A DNA stretch of 64,000 nt from Sulfurovum sp. FS08-3 (GTDB lineage Bacteria > Campylobacterota > Campylobacteria > Campylobacterales > Sulfurovaceae): the NCBI GenBank assembly GCA_000830175.1, contig JQIS01000009.1, forward strand, positions 198,994 to 262,993, written 5' to 3'. The stretch's first letter is position 1. The number at the start of each line of letters is the position of its first letter. Positions 51,897-60,486 of the stretch are shown here, piece by piece. A program made the position numbers and the translations under genes. The notes under the pieces were generated by a model. It had not been told where the DNA came from. It did not search any database and saw only the letters and a list, made by a program, of their open reading frames with translations.

Positions 51897-52895
51897 ATGG
51901 TTGATAGAGATTTTGGATTTTCATTGTGGCTTGATTTTGTCGAGAGAGATTTTTTGAAAAATGAGTTTTCTAAGCTCATTGATAGAGGAGCAATTAATGG
52001 AGCAACGAGTAACCCTGCTATTTTTGCAACGGCTATTACGACTTCAAGCGCTTACAAAGAGCAGCTTGAGGGTCTTAAAGGTAGCACCGCCAAAGCCAAA
52101 TACGAAGCGGTTGCTATTGAAGATATCAAATTGGCAGCAAGGAAGCTAAGAACGCTTTATGAAAGTGGGAACGATGGTTATATTAGCATCGAAGTTGATC
52201 CTTTTTTGAGCAACGACACCCAAGGAACGCTTGATGAGGCAAGAAGGCTCTTTAGGGAGATTGGAGAATCCAATGTGATGATCAAAATCCCAGCTACCGA
52301 TGCGGGATATGGGGCAATGGGCAAACTTATCCAAGAGGGGATTAGTGTCAATGCTACGCTTGTTTTTTCACCAGAACAAGCTCAAAAGTGCTTGGATGCT
52401 ATGAGTCGTGCGATGGTGGAGTATGAACTCGTAGGCGGCGGGAGAGTTGAGGCGGTCATTAGTGTCTTTGTGAGTCGTTTTGATAGGCTATTGGATAGTG
52501 AACTTGAAAAACACGGTATCTCCAAAGCCACATTGGGCATTATGAACGCCGCAAAAATCTACAATCTTGTCCAAGCCAATCCCACAAGAGCGATTAAAAT
52601 ACTCTTTGCGAGTACGGGAGTCAAAGGAGATGAGCTTGCACCTGAGTACTACATCAAAGAACTCTACGCTACGCACTCTATCAATACCGCTCCACTCCGT
52701 ACCATCGAAGCCTATATTGTCTCCAATCCCTCACGGGAGGCGAAGTTGCCTATCTCCAACCAAAAAATCAATGCCTATTTTGCCAAGATAGCCCAAGCGG
52801 GTATTGATATGGATGGAGTGTATGAGCGTTTGATGCAAGAGGGATTAGAGGCATTTGAAATTGCCTTTAGAGATATGTTGGGAGCGATAGAGTAA
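51897..52895 (+). CDS. tal: Transaldolase
   Basis: 332 residues. SLWLDFVERDFLKN and GATSNPAIFATAI at the start, Schiff-base Lys130 in NVMIKIPATDAGYGAM, and SVNATLVFSPEQAQKCL. It moves a dihydroxyacetone unit in the pentose phosphate pathway; this longer form is the campylobacterotal type. The stop overlaps the pilT start by one base. Confidence 0.94.
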   Translation: MVDRDFGFSLWLDFVERDFLKNEFSKLIDRGAINGATSNPAIFATAITTSSAYKEQLEGLKGSTAKAKYEAVAIEDIKLAARKLRTLYESGNDGYISIEVDPFLSNDTQGTLDEARRLFREIGESNVMIKIPATDAGYGAMGKLIQEGISVNATLVFSPEQAQKCLDAMSRAMVEYELVGGGRVEAVISVFVSRFDRLLDSELEKHGISKATLGIMNAAKIYNLVQANPTRAIKILFASTGVKGDELAPEYYIKELYATHSINTAPLRTIEAYIVSNPSREAKLPISNQKINAYFAKIAQAGIDMDGVYERLMQEGLEAFEIAFRDMLGAIE

Positions 52896-54046
52896 TGCAT
52901 GATGTAGAAAAGAGATTGCAACTCTATTTGCGAAGTTTGGCGACCAACGGAGGGAGTGACTTGCATATCAAATCGGGTACAACCGTACGTATGCGTGTGA
53001 GCGGAGATTTGCGAAAATTGGGCAAAGAGGTAATGACCACTGAAGAGATTGATCAATTGTGCCGTGAAATCTTGACCGAAAAACAATACAAGGCTTTGAT
53101 TGACAAACGCTCATCAGACTTTACCTATGTAATGGGTGTCGAAAAAGCGAGATTTCGTGCCAATATCTTTTTTCAAACCGATGGAATGAGTTGTGTATTT
53201 AGGATTATTCCTGTTAAAATTTTGACCATGGAGGAGCTCAATCTCCCTAAAGCCCTTGAGCATTTTACCAAGCTAAAAAGAGGATTGGTTGCCGTTACGG
53301 GTATCACGGGAAGTGGTAAATCAACGACACTAGCAGCTATGATTGACCGTATTAATCGAACCCAAAAGAAACACATTATCACCGTAGAAGACCCTATTGA
53401 GTTTGTACACAAAGATAGAGAGTGTTTGGTTAACCAAAGAGGTATTGGTCCTGATGCACTTTCGTTTCATGATGCACTTAGAGGTGCATTGCGAGAGGAT
53501 CCTGATATTATTTTGGTAGGAGAGATGCGGGATCTGGAGACGATAGAGATTGGTTTGCACGCTGCTAATACGGGACACTTAGTCTTTTCAACGCTCCACA
53601 CCAAAAGTGCTGAAGAGACTATTGATAGGATTATAGGAATGTTTGCAAAAGAGGAACAACCTAGGATTCGTCTAACGGTGGCTGCAAGTCTTGAGGGTGT
53701 TGTGGCTCAAAGGCTTGTCAAAACGATTAATGGCGGAAGAGCTGCGGCTATTGAGATACTTATCAATACAGGACGTGTTGGACAGTTGATTGCCGAAAAC
53801 CGAGATGCTGAGATTACCGATGCTTTGGCGGAAGGAAAAGAGATTTATGGTACGCAAACCTTTGACCAAGCGATTTTGGATCTCTTTTTTGCGGGGCGTG
53901 TGAACGAAGAGGAAGCATTGGGCAATGCTAGTAATCCTAGCGACATGAAGCTCAAAATGCAAGGAGTAGGTGGTGCAGTGGCTGGTAAAGCTCAAAAAAT
54001 AGAAATTGATGATGATGTCTTTGATGTTATGGAAGATGAACATTAA
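52895..54046 (+). CDS. pilT: Type IV pilus retraction ATPase PilT
   Basis: 383 residues. Begins with the PilT N-domain (DLHIKSGTTVRMRVSGDL), then Walker A GITGSGKSTT at 136-145, Asp box EDPIEFVHKD, Walker B LVGEMRDLETIEI and His box HTGHLV-type NTGHLVFSTLHTKSA. AIEILINTGRVGQLI is the family's C-terminal AIRNLIRE equivalent, here altered. PilT powers pilus retraction for twitching and DNA uptake. No pilin genes are in the window. Confidence 0.9.
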   Translation: MHDVEKRLQLYLRSLATNGGSDLHIKSGTTVRMRVSGDLRKLGKEVMTTEEIDQLCREILTEKQYKALIDKRSSDFTYVMGVEKARFRANIFFQTDGMSCVFRIIPVKILTMEELNLPKALEHFTKLKRGLVAVTGITGSGKSTTLAAMIDRINRTQKKHIITVEDPIEFVHKDRECLVNQRGIGPDALSFHDALRGALREDPDIILVGEMRDLETIEIGLHAANTGHLVFSTLHTKSAEETIDRIIGMFAKEEQPRIRLTVAASLEGVVAQRLVKTINGGRAAAIEILINTGRVGQLIAENRDAEITDALAEGKEIYGTQTFDQAILDLFFAGRVNEEEALGNASNPSDMKLKMQGVGGAVAGKAQKIEIDDDVFDVMEDEH

Positions 54047-54094
54047 GCTTGAACGATTGATTTGAGAGTTCAATTAAAATTAATAATAAAAAGA

Positions 54095-54100
54095 TATAAT
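54095..54100 (+). promoter_or_regulatory. Likely -10 box of rplY
   Basis: TATAAT 33 bp upstream of the rplY ATG in an AT-rich gap; no clear -35 box, as usual in this phylum. Confidence 0.45.
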
Positions 54101-54132
54101 ACACTTCCAATTTTTTATGAAGGAATAATACA

Positions 54133-54669
54133 ATGTTAGAAGGCATTATTAGAGAGAGTATCTCAAAAGCAAACGCAAAGCAGCTCAAGAGAGATGGTTA
54201 TCTAATCGCTAACATCTATGCAAATGGCGTTGAAAACGTTTCAGCTGCATTTAAGCGAGGAGATTTTGCAAGAACGGTAAGAGCCAAAGAGAGTTTGGCT
54301 TTCCCTATCAAAGTAGGCGACAAAGAGTTCAATGTGGTCGTCCAAGAGTATCAATTACACCCAGTTAATGGCGATGTGGTACACGTTGATTTGCGTGTAG
54401 CTATTCCTGGGCAGGTAACCAACTTTCTTGTACCCGTACGCACCGCTGGAACTCCTAAGGGGCTTAAAAACAAAGGGGTTTTGATTATCTCCAAAAAGAG
54501 ACTTAGAGTGCGAGGGGCTATTGAAAATATGCCTGCAAACTTTACTCTTGATGTAAGTGATTTGGATCGTGATGATTCCATTATCGTAAGAGATCTTGAA
54601 GCACCCACGCATTGTAAAATCATGGATAGAGAAGACGTTGCTGTTTGCGGTGTAATCAAAGCCAAATAA
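54133..54669 (+). CDS. rplY: 50S ribosomal protein L25/Ctc
   Basis: 178 residues, the long Ctc form. RDGYLIANIYANGVENV is the N-terminal 5S rRNA-binding domain; the TL5-type C-terminal domain starts near GDVVHVDLRVAIPG. Order rplY-pth-lptG is that of Campylobacter. AGGAATAATACA precedes the ATG. Confidence 0.94.
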   Translation: MLEGIIRESISKANAKQLKRDGYLIANIYANGVENVSAAFKRGDFARTVRAKESLAFPIKVGDKEFNVVVQEYQLHPVNGDVVHVDLRVAIPGQVTNFLVPVRTAGTPKGLKNKGVLIISKKRLRVRGAIENMPANFTLDVSDLDRDDSIIVRDLEAPTHCKIMDREDVAVCGVIKAK

Positions 54670-54681
54670 TAAAACAATGAG

Positions 54682-55251
54682 ATGAAATTACTAATTGGTC
54701 TAGGCAATCCTGGTAGTCACTATGAGGGTACTAGACACAATATTGGTTTTTGTGTTATTGACTCCCTTGTTTCTAGCTTAAATGCTAAAAACATCTCCAA
54801 AAGCTCTTTTTACGGAGAGCTTTACCGTACACACGATACACTTTTTCTTAAACCTACTACCTATATGAATCTATCGGGAAAGTCTGTGATAGCTGTCAAA
54901 AACTTTTTTAAAGTTGAAATAAGTGAGATAATTGTTGTTCACGATGATTTGGATTTGCCTTTTGGGGCGTTGAAATTCAAAGTCGGTGGAGGCAGTGGCG
55001 GACACAATGGACTTAAATCTATTGATAGTGCCATAGGCAAAGAGTATCTGCGTATTCGTATGGGCATTGGAAAACCGCTCTACAAATCGCAAGTATCCGA
55101 CTACGTTTTGGCAAAATTTACCCACGATGAACAAGCCTCTATTGAGAAATGGATAGCCTATATTGTCGATACAATAGCCCAGCTCGAACACCATAGCTAC
55201 GAAAAAATTCAATCCAAATACACGCTCAAAAGTATTGAGGCATTAGATTAG
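54682..55251 (+). CDS. pth: Peptidyl-tRNA hydrolase
   Basis: 189 residues. GLGNPGSHYEGTRHNIGF holds the conserved Asn and catalytic His; FLKPTTYMNLSGKSV and VVHDDLDLPFG with the catalytic Asp, and GGSGGHNGLKSI follow. It recycles tRNA from aborted translation. Stop directly abuts the lptG start. Confidence 0.96.
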   Translation: MKLLIGLGNPGSHYEGTRHNIGFCVIDSLVSSLNAKNISKSSFYGELYRTHDTLFLKPTTYMNLSGKSVIAVKNFFKVEISEIIVVHDDLDLPFGALKFKVGGGSGGHNGLKSIDSAIGKEYLRIRMGIGKPLYKSQVSDYVLAKFTHDEQASIEKWIAYIVDTIAQLEHHSYEKIQSKYTLKSIEALD

Positions 55252-56325
55252 ATGCCTTTTAAACTCTATTTTATCTATCTCATAAGACTCTATTTTAAAA
55301 ACGCTTTTTTTATGCTTATAGGACTTAGCGGTGCTTTTGCGATGATTAACTATTTGCAAAATACGGGATTGTTACAATCGGGTTTTAACAATCAATTGCT
55401 CTACACCTACTATCGTTGGCAAGAGACTTTGGAGATGATCTATCCTATTACGCTTGTATTTGCAGCCATATTAACCAAAATCTATCTTATTAAAAACAAC
55501 GCTTTGGGGGCATTGTACGGTTTTGGATACACCAAAAAAGAGATTATTACCCCCTTTTTGGTCGTAGCGTTTACAACACACCTACTCTTTGTCTATCTCA
55601 ATACCACCTCTTTTGCTTATGCTAATGACAACGCCGAAGCCTTGCATAAAGGCGCAAGTGAGAACTGCACCAAAACCGATCTCTTTTTTAAATACAACAA
55701 TGCCTTTATCTATCTCAAACGTCTTGACCCTATCGCCAAAAAGATTTACGATTTGGATATATTTACTATCAAAGATGGGCGTTTGGTCTCTACCGTGAGT
55801 GCTAAGAGCGCTTCATTCAATGGAGAACTATGGGAAGCTAGGGATATTTTAATCAAAAAGCAAATATACACGAAGGGGGAACTTAAACGTTTTGAGATAC
55901 ACAAGCAAGAGCGACTCGATACGCTCAAAGGCTACAAACCTCTTATTATTGATCAAATCTATGAGGGTAAAAATATCAATCTTATCGATGCCTATAACGG
56001 ATTGATGTTGCTTACTAAGCAAGGACTCGATAGCCACAAAATGCGTTCGGCACTCTATGTCAAGCTCTTTTTTCCGCTTTTTGCTCTTTTTTTGATTGTC
56101 GTGATATTTTACAAAATCCCCACCCATGCACGATTTATGAATTTGGCTGTGACACTCTCGGTAGTATTGGGTATAGTCTTTTTGGTATGGGGTATTTTGT
56201 TTGCCCTCAATCAAATTGGAGCTTCGGGTACACTTATGCCCGAACTCTCCACACTTTTGCCTCTGATTGTGTTGGCGATTTACTCAGTGGCGGTGTATCG
56301 CAAAATCAATACAACTATCGAATAG
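55252..56325 (+). CDS. lptG: LPS export permease LptG/LptF family
   Basis: 357 residues. Membrane helices at both ends (about 12-32, 60-80, 100-120, 275-295, 305-325, 335-350) flank a periplasmic beta-jellyroll; QETLEMIYPITLVFAAI and GALYGFGYTKKEIITPF are typical of YjgP/YjgQ proteins. It extracts LPS from the inner membrane as part of LptB2FG. The position after pth is conserved in the phylum. Confidence 0.88.
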   Translation: MPFKLYFIYLIRLYFKNAFFMLIGLSGAFAMINYLQNTGLLQSGFNNQLLYTYYRWQETLEMIYPITLVFAAILTKIYLIKNNALGALYGFGYTKKEIITPFLVVAFTTHLLFVYLNTTSFAYANDNAEALHKGASENCTKTDLFFKYNNAFIYLKRLDPIAKKIYDLDIFTIKDGRLVSTVSAKSASFNGELWEARDILIKKQIYTKGELKRFEIHKQERLDTLKGYKPLIIDQIYEGKNINLIDAYNGLMLLTKQGLDSHKMRSALYVKLFFPLFALFLIVVIFYKIPTHARFMNLAVTLSVVLGIVFLVWGILFALNQIGASGTLMPELSTLLPLIVLAIYSVAVYRKINTTIE

Positions 56326-56398
56326 CATAATAGAGCAACTCTTAAACACTATTTGGGTATTATGTCGCTCAATGTAATTTACAAGGATAATATCAACA

Positions 56399-58564
56399 AT
56401 GTCAGTTATAGCCTTAACAGAAAACAAAAAAACCATTCTTTTGATTTTGATAGCTTTTGTATTTAGTTTCTCCGTGAGATTTATATGGGTCAATCAATTT
56501 AGTGGTTATGAAAATTTTAAGTTCAACAATGAATTTATGATCAACACAAATGATGGCTACTACTTTGCCGAAGGAGCTAGGGATATACTCAAAGGCTCAC
56601 ACGAACCCAACGATCTCTCGCCCGTAGAAGATGCAGCTTCGATCCTTACTGCCTTTTTTGCCAAAATATTACCCGTATCGTTTGAAACGCTTATTTTTTA
56701 TCTTCCTGCCTTTTTGGGTTCGCTTATTGTTATCCCCATTGTTTTAATAGCACGTTCGTTTCATAAGATTGAAGTAGGCTTTATAGCCGCACTTATTGGC
56801 TCTATTGGGTTAAGCTACTACAATCGCACCATGGTAGGCTATTACGATACCGATATGCTTAATATTGTTTTTCCAACCTTTTTATTGTGGTCGCTTATTT
56901 GGGCGATTCGCACCAAACAAGAGAAGTATCTGCTTTTTACGGGATTGGAGATAATCGCTTACCGATGGTGGTATCCGCAAAGCTATGCTTTGGAGTTTGC
57001 ATTTTTTACCATTATTGCCCTTTATACGCTCTACTTATTTATCAAAAAAGAAGAGATACGCTACGAACTTAAACTTATGGCTACTGTAATGTTGGCGATG
57101 GTTAATTTGCCCATTATTGTTCGTTTGGCGTTTGTTGTGGGTATCTATTTTGTTGCCAAAATGGAGTTGGCACTTAAATATATCTATGCTATTTTGGGTG
57201 CTGCAATTGCCATATTTGTAGTTACGGGGGGGCTGACTCCTATTTGGGGAAAATTACAAGGATATATTCTTAGAGAGGTAGCCACAGCAGCTACTGATGG
57301 GCTAAGTTTACAGTTTTTTAATGTTTTGCAAACCGTTAGGGAAGCGGGTCAAATTCCTTTTGGAACGTTTGCGGAGCGTATCAGCGGACATACTGTTTCG
57401 TTTTTATTGGCAATCATTGGTTATATTTGGTTTGCTTTAAAGCACCCAGCCCTATTGATAGCTTTGCCCATGGTAGGATTAGGCTTTATGGCTTACGGTA
57501 TTCCAGGGGTTGTAAGCGGTGGGGGACTTCGCTTTACCATCTATGCCGTACCTGTTATGGCATTAGGAGTTGCCTATTTGATTGTTGAGCTTTCACGTCG
57601 TATTGCTAGTGAGGTGATGCAAAAGCAACACATCAAAGTAGGGGAGTATATTATCGCCTCAGTAGCGACTCTTTTGGTGCTTATTCCCAACATCAAGCAT
57701 ATTCAAGAGTACAAAGTCCCTACAGTATTTGAGAAGCAAGAGGTTCAAACGCTTGATAAGTTTAAAGATATTGCCACGCGTGAAGATTATGTTGTGACTT
57801 GGTGGGATTATGGTTATCCTATTCGCTACTACAGTGATGTCAAAACACTTGTTGATGGTGGAAAACATAGCGGTGTCGTAAACTTTGCTCCTAGTTTTAT
57901 ACTCACCTCTCCTATCCAATCAGCAGCCAATTTGGCAAGGTTGGAGGTAGAATATACCGAAAAACAGTTTAAAAATGATAATACAACCAAAATGGCATCA
58001 AGTACAATTGAACAAATGACGCTTGATTACGGTTTCAAAAATGCCAATGATTTTTTGGATTCTCTTGAAACCAATATCAAGTTGCCTTCCAAAACTCGTG
58101 ATGTCTATCTCTATCTACCTTTTAGAATGATGAGCATCTTTCCAACAGTGGCTCTCTTTTCCAATTTGGATTTACACTCAGGGCAAGAGAAGCGGAAGCT
58201 GTTTTTCTACAAGGGTGCTATTTACAAAAATGAAAATGGCATATTAAGTTTGGGGCAAGGAATCACTTTTGATACCAAAACCAATATAATATCTTTTGGT
58301 AATGATCAAAAAACGCAAATCAAATATTTCATTGTCACCCAAGTCGATAATAGTGGCAAAAGCAATGCCCAAACCCAAATGATTAATGAGAGTTCACAAA
58401 TATCATTAATTTACATGAAAAGCTACAACGCACTATTGGTAGTCAATGATGCTATGTTGGCTTCAACCTATATTCGACTTTTTGTGATTGAAAATTACGA
58501 TAAAAATCTCTTTGAACCTGTAATCCTAGATCCATTGACTAAGATTTATAGACTCAAAATTTAG
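56399..58564 (+). CDS. pglB: Oligosaccharyltransferase PglB
   Basis: 721 residues, STT3 family, about 13 membrane helices then a periplasmic domain. Catalytic features match Campylobacter PglB: Asp52 in NTNDGYYFAEGARD, the Asp pair at 150/152 in GYYDTDMLN, WWDYGYP at 468-474, and a MxxI-like block (SSTIEQMTLDYG). It moves the lipid-linked glycan to Asn in D/E-X-N-X-S/T sites of exported proteins. Two sequon-packed secreted proteins are encoded in the same window. Located 60 bp from pglF, but 44 kb from pglC-D-E. Confidence 0.95.
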   Translation: MSVIALTENKKTILLILIAFVFSFSVRFIWVNQFSGYENFKFNNEFMINTNDGYYFAEGARDILKGSHEPNDLSPVEDAASILTAFFAKILPVSFETLIFYLPAFLGSLIVIPIVLIARSFHKIEVGFIAALIGSIGLSYYNRTMVGYYDTDMLNIVFPTFLLWSLIWAIRTKQEKYLLFTGLEIIAYRWWYPQSYALEFAFFTIIALYTLYLFIKKEEIRYELKLMATVMLAMVNLPIIVRLAFVVGIYFVAKMELALKYIYAILGAAIAIFVVTGGLTPIWGKLQGYILREVATAATDGLSLQFFNVLQTVREAGQIPFGTFAERISGHTVSFLLAIIGYIWFALKHPALLIALPMVGLGFMAYGIPGVVSGGGLRFTIYAVPVMALGVAYLIVELSRRIASEVMQKQHIKVGEYIIASVATLLVLIPNIKHIQEYKVPTVFEKQEVQTLDKFKDIATREDYVVTWWDYGYPIRYYSDVKTLVDGGKHSGVVNFAPSFILTSPIQSAANLARLEVEYTEKQFKNDNTTKMASSTIEQMTLDYGFKNANDFLDSLETNIKLPSKTRDVYLYLPFRMMSIFPTVALFSNLDLHSGQEKRKLFFYKGAIYKNENGILSLGQGITFDTKTNIISFGNDQKTQIKYFIVTQVDNSGKSNAQTQMINESSQISLIYMKSYNALLVVNDAMLASTYIRLFVIENYDKNLFEPVILDPLTKIYRLKI

Positions 58565-58624
58565 AGGAACTTTTGTTTTATTTGATACCTATTTTTGCAT
58601 CATCTCTTAATCAAAAGGGTTTGA

Positions 58625-60403
58625 ATGTTTAGCTTCAAGCCCTCCAATGCTAAACGCATTGCTTTTTTTATCCTTTTGGATATTTTTATATCAATGTCCA
58701 CAATTGTTTTGACCTATTTGTTGCGATTCAATTTTGCTATAGAGCCTACGCATTTGCCTTCGATGATTAAAATGATGTATCTTTTGATTCCCATCAAGAT
58801 TGCTTTTTTGGCACTTTTTAAAATCTATTTTGTAGCGTGGCGTTATTTTGGGCTTTTTGAATACAAACGTCTTGTTTTGGCACATTTTATTGCCTATTTG
58901 TTTTTTACTTTGGTATTTTTAGTGATTCCAGAGTATTTCAATCCTTTTCCTCGTAGTGTTATTTTAATTGATCTCTTTTTATCGCTCTTTTTTGTATCGT
59001 TGCTTAGAATTTCCAAGCGTATCTATCTTGAAAACTCTATGCACAACAGACAAAAACCTACGCTCATTATTGGAACTAATGATGCAAGTGCAACGATTAT
59101 AAAAAACGCTCTCAACTCGCATACTTTTGACTATTTCCCCGTAGCTTTAATATCCTATCACCGTGAGCTAATAGGTACCTATTTTGTGGGTGTCAAGGTT
59201 TATGGCGAAGATGAGATGGAGGAGATTATCAAGCTTCATCGAATAGGTGCTGTTATTATTGCCAAAGAGTTTACCAATGAGGAGCTTGATAGTCTCTATG
59301 GGCGTCTTCATAGACTCCGTCTCAAAGAGATAAAAATGGCCAATTTGGTAGGCGAACGCCCTACGCAACTCAAAGATATTTCTATCGAAGACCTTTTGGC
59401 TCGTCACCCCAAAGATTTAGACAAAGGGGCTATTGAGGCGTTTATTGCAAACAAAACGGTTTTGATTACGGGTGCGGGTGGGAGCATCGGAAGCGAAATA
59501 GCACGTCAATGCGTCGTCTATAAAGCCAAAGAGCTTATATTATTGGATCATAGCGAATACAATCTCTACGCAATCGGTGAAGAGTTGCAACAAACCAACA
59601 GTAAGCTTATTATGCAAAATGTAGTCGATAAGCAAAAATTATCCAAAACATTTGAAAAATATCGCCCCGATATTGTGATTCATGCGGCCGCCTACAAGCA
59701 TGTACCCCTTTGTGAAGCCAATTTGGATGAGGCAATTATAAATAATATCGTAGGCACCAAAAATACCATTGATTGTGCGATTGAATATGGTGTAGATAAG
59801 TTTGTGCTTATTTCCACCGACAAAGCCGTACGTCCTACCAATGTGATGGGGACTACCAAGCGTATCTGCGAACTTTACGCCTCCAATGTATCCTCAGGCA
59901 AAACTGAAATTGTAGCGGTGCGATTTGGTAATGTCTTAGGGAGTAGCGGTAGCGTTATTCCTAAATTCAAAGCTCAAATTGAAGCGGGAGGTCCTATTAC
60001 GGTGACACATCCCGATATAACCCGCTACTTTATGCTTATTCCTGAAGCGTGTGAGTTGGTGCTTCAAGCCGCCTCTATCGGCAAAGGGGGAGAGCTTTTT
60101 ATACTCGATATGGGAGAGCCTGTCAAGATCGTCGATTTGGCCAAAAAGATGATTGAGCTTAGTGGCACGGATGATATTGAAATTCTCTTTAGCGGTTTAA
60201 GAGCAGGTGAAAAGCTCTATGAAGAACTCCTTATCAACGAAAGCGACGCCAAAACGCAATACGATTCCATTATGGTAGCCAAGCCGACTCATTACGCTAT
60301 TGATAAACTTCAAGCCGATATTAACGAGCTTTTGAACAGCAACGATAAAATTGCCAAGCTTAAAAAGATAGTGCCAGAGTTTACGCCCGATAACAAATTA
60401 TGA
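58625..60403 (+). CDS. pglF: UDP-GlcNAc 4,6-dehydratase PglF
   Basis: 592 residues. Four N-terminal membrane helices (about 10-120), a first nucleotide-binding domain (about 145-260), then the dehydratase: NAD loop VLITGAGGSIGSEIARQC near 280, AAYKHVPLCEAN, and the active-site stretch STDKAVRPTNVMGTTKR. It makes the 4-keto-6-deoxy sugar that PglE aminates. The first enzyme of bacillosamine synthesis; it sits with pglB, away from the other pathway genes. Confidence 0.94.
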   Translation: MFSFKPSNAKRIAFFILLDIFISMSTIVLTYLLRFNFAIEPTHLPSMIKMMYLLIPIKIAFLALFKIYFVAWRYFGLFEYKRLVLAHFIAYLFFTLVFLVIPEYFNPFPRSVILIDLFLSLFFVSLLRISKRIYLENSMHNRQKPTLIIGTNDASATIIKNALNSHTFDYFPVALISYHRELIGTYFVGVKVYGEDEMEEIIKLHRIGAVIIAKEFTNEELDSLYGRLHRLRLKEIKMANLVGERPTQLKDISIEDLLARHPKDLDKGAIEAFIANKTVLITGAGGSIGSEIARQCVVYKAKELILLDHSEYNLYAIGEELQQTNSKLIMQNVVDKQKLSKTFEKYRPDIVIHAAAYKHVPLCEANLDEAIINNIVGTKNTIDCAIEYGVDKFVLISTDKAVRPTNVMGTTKRICELYASNVSSGKTEIVAVRFGNVLGSSGSVIPKFKAQIEAGGPITVTHPDITRYFMLIPEACELVLQAASIGKGGELFILDMGEPVKIVDLAKKMIELSGTDDIEILFSGLRAGEKLYEELLINESDAKTQYDSIMVAKPTHYAIDKLQADINELLNSNDKIAKLKKIVPEFTPDNKL

Positions 60404-60438
60404 CGTAATCCTCAAAAGATTGGAACAAGGAGAGCTAG

Positions 60439-60486
60439 ATGTTGGAATACGGTAAATTTTCACAAATGAAGATATTATATAGATGA
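60439..60486 (+). CDS. 15-residue leader peptide coupled to mutS2
   Basis: ATG at 60439 with a strong AAGGAG 6 bp upstream, then MLEYGKFSQMKILYR and a TGA that overlaps the mutS2 ATG (ATGA). mutS2 itself has no good SD, so ribosomes ending this short frame probably start mutS2. Evidence is the SD, spacing and overlap; the peptide itself may have no role. Confidence 0.45.
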   Translation: MLEYGKFSQMKILYR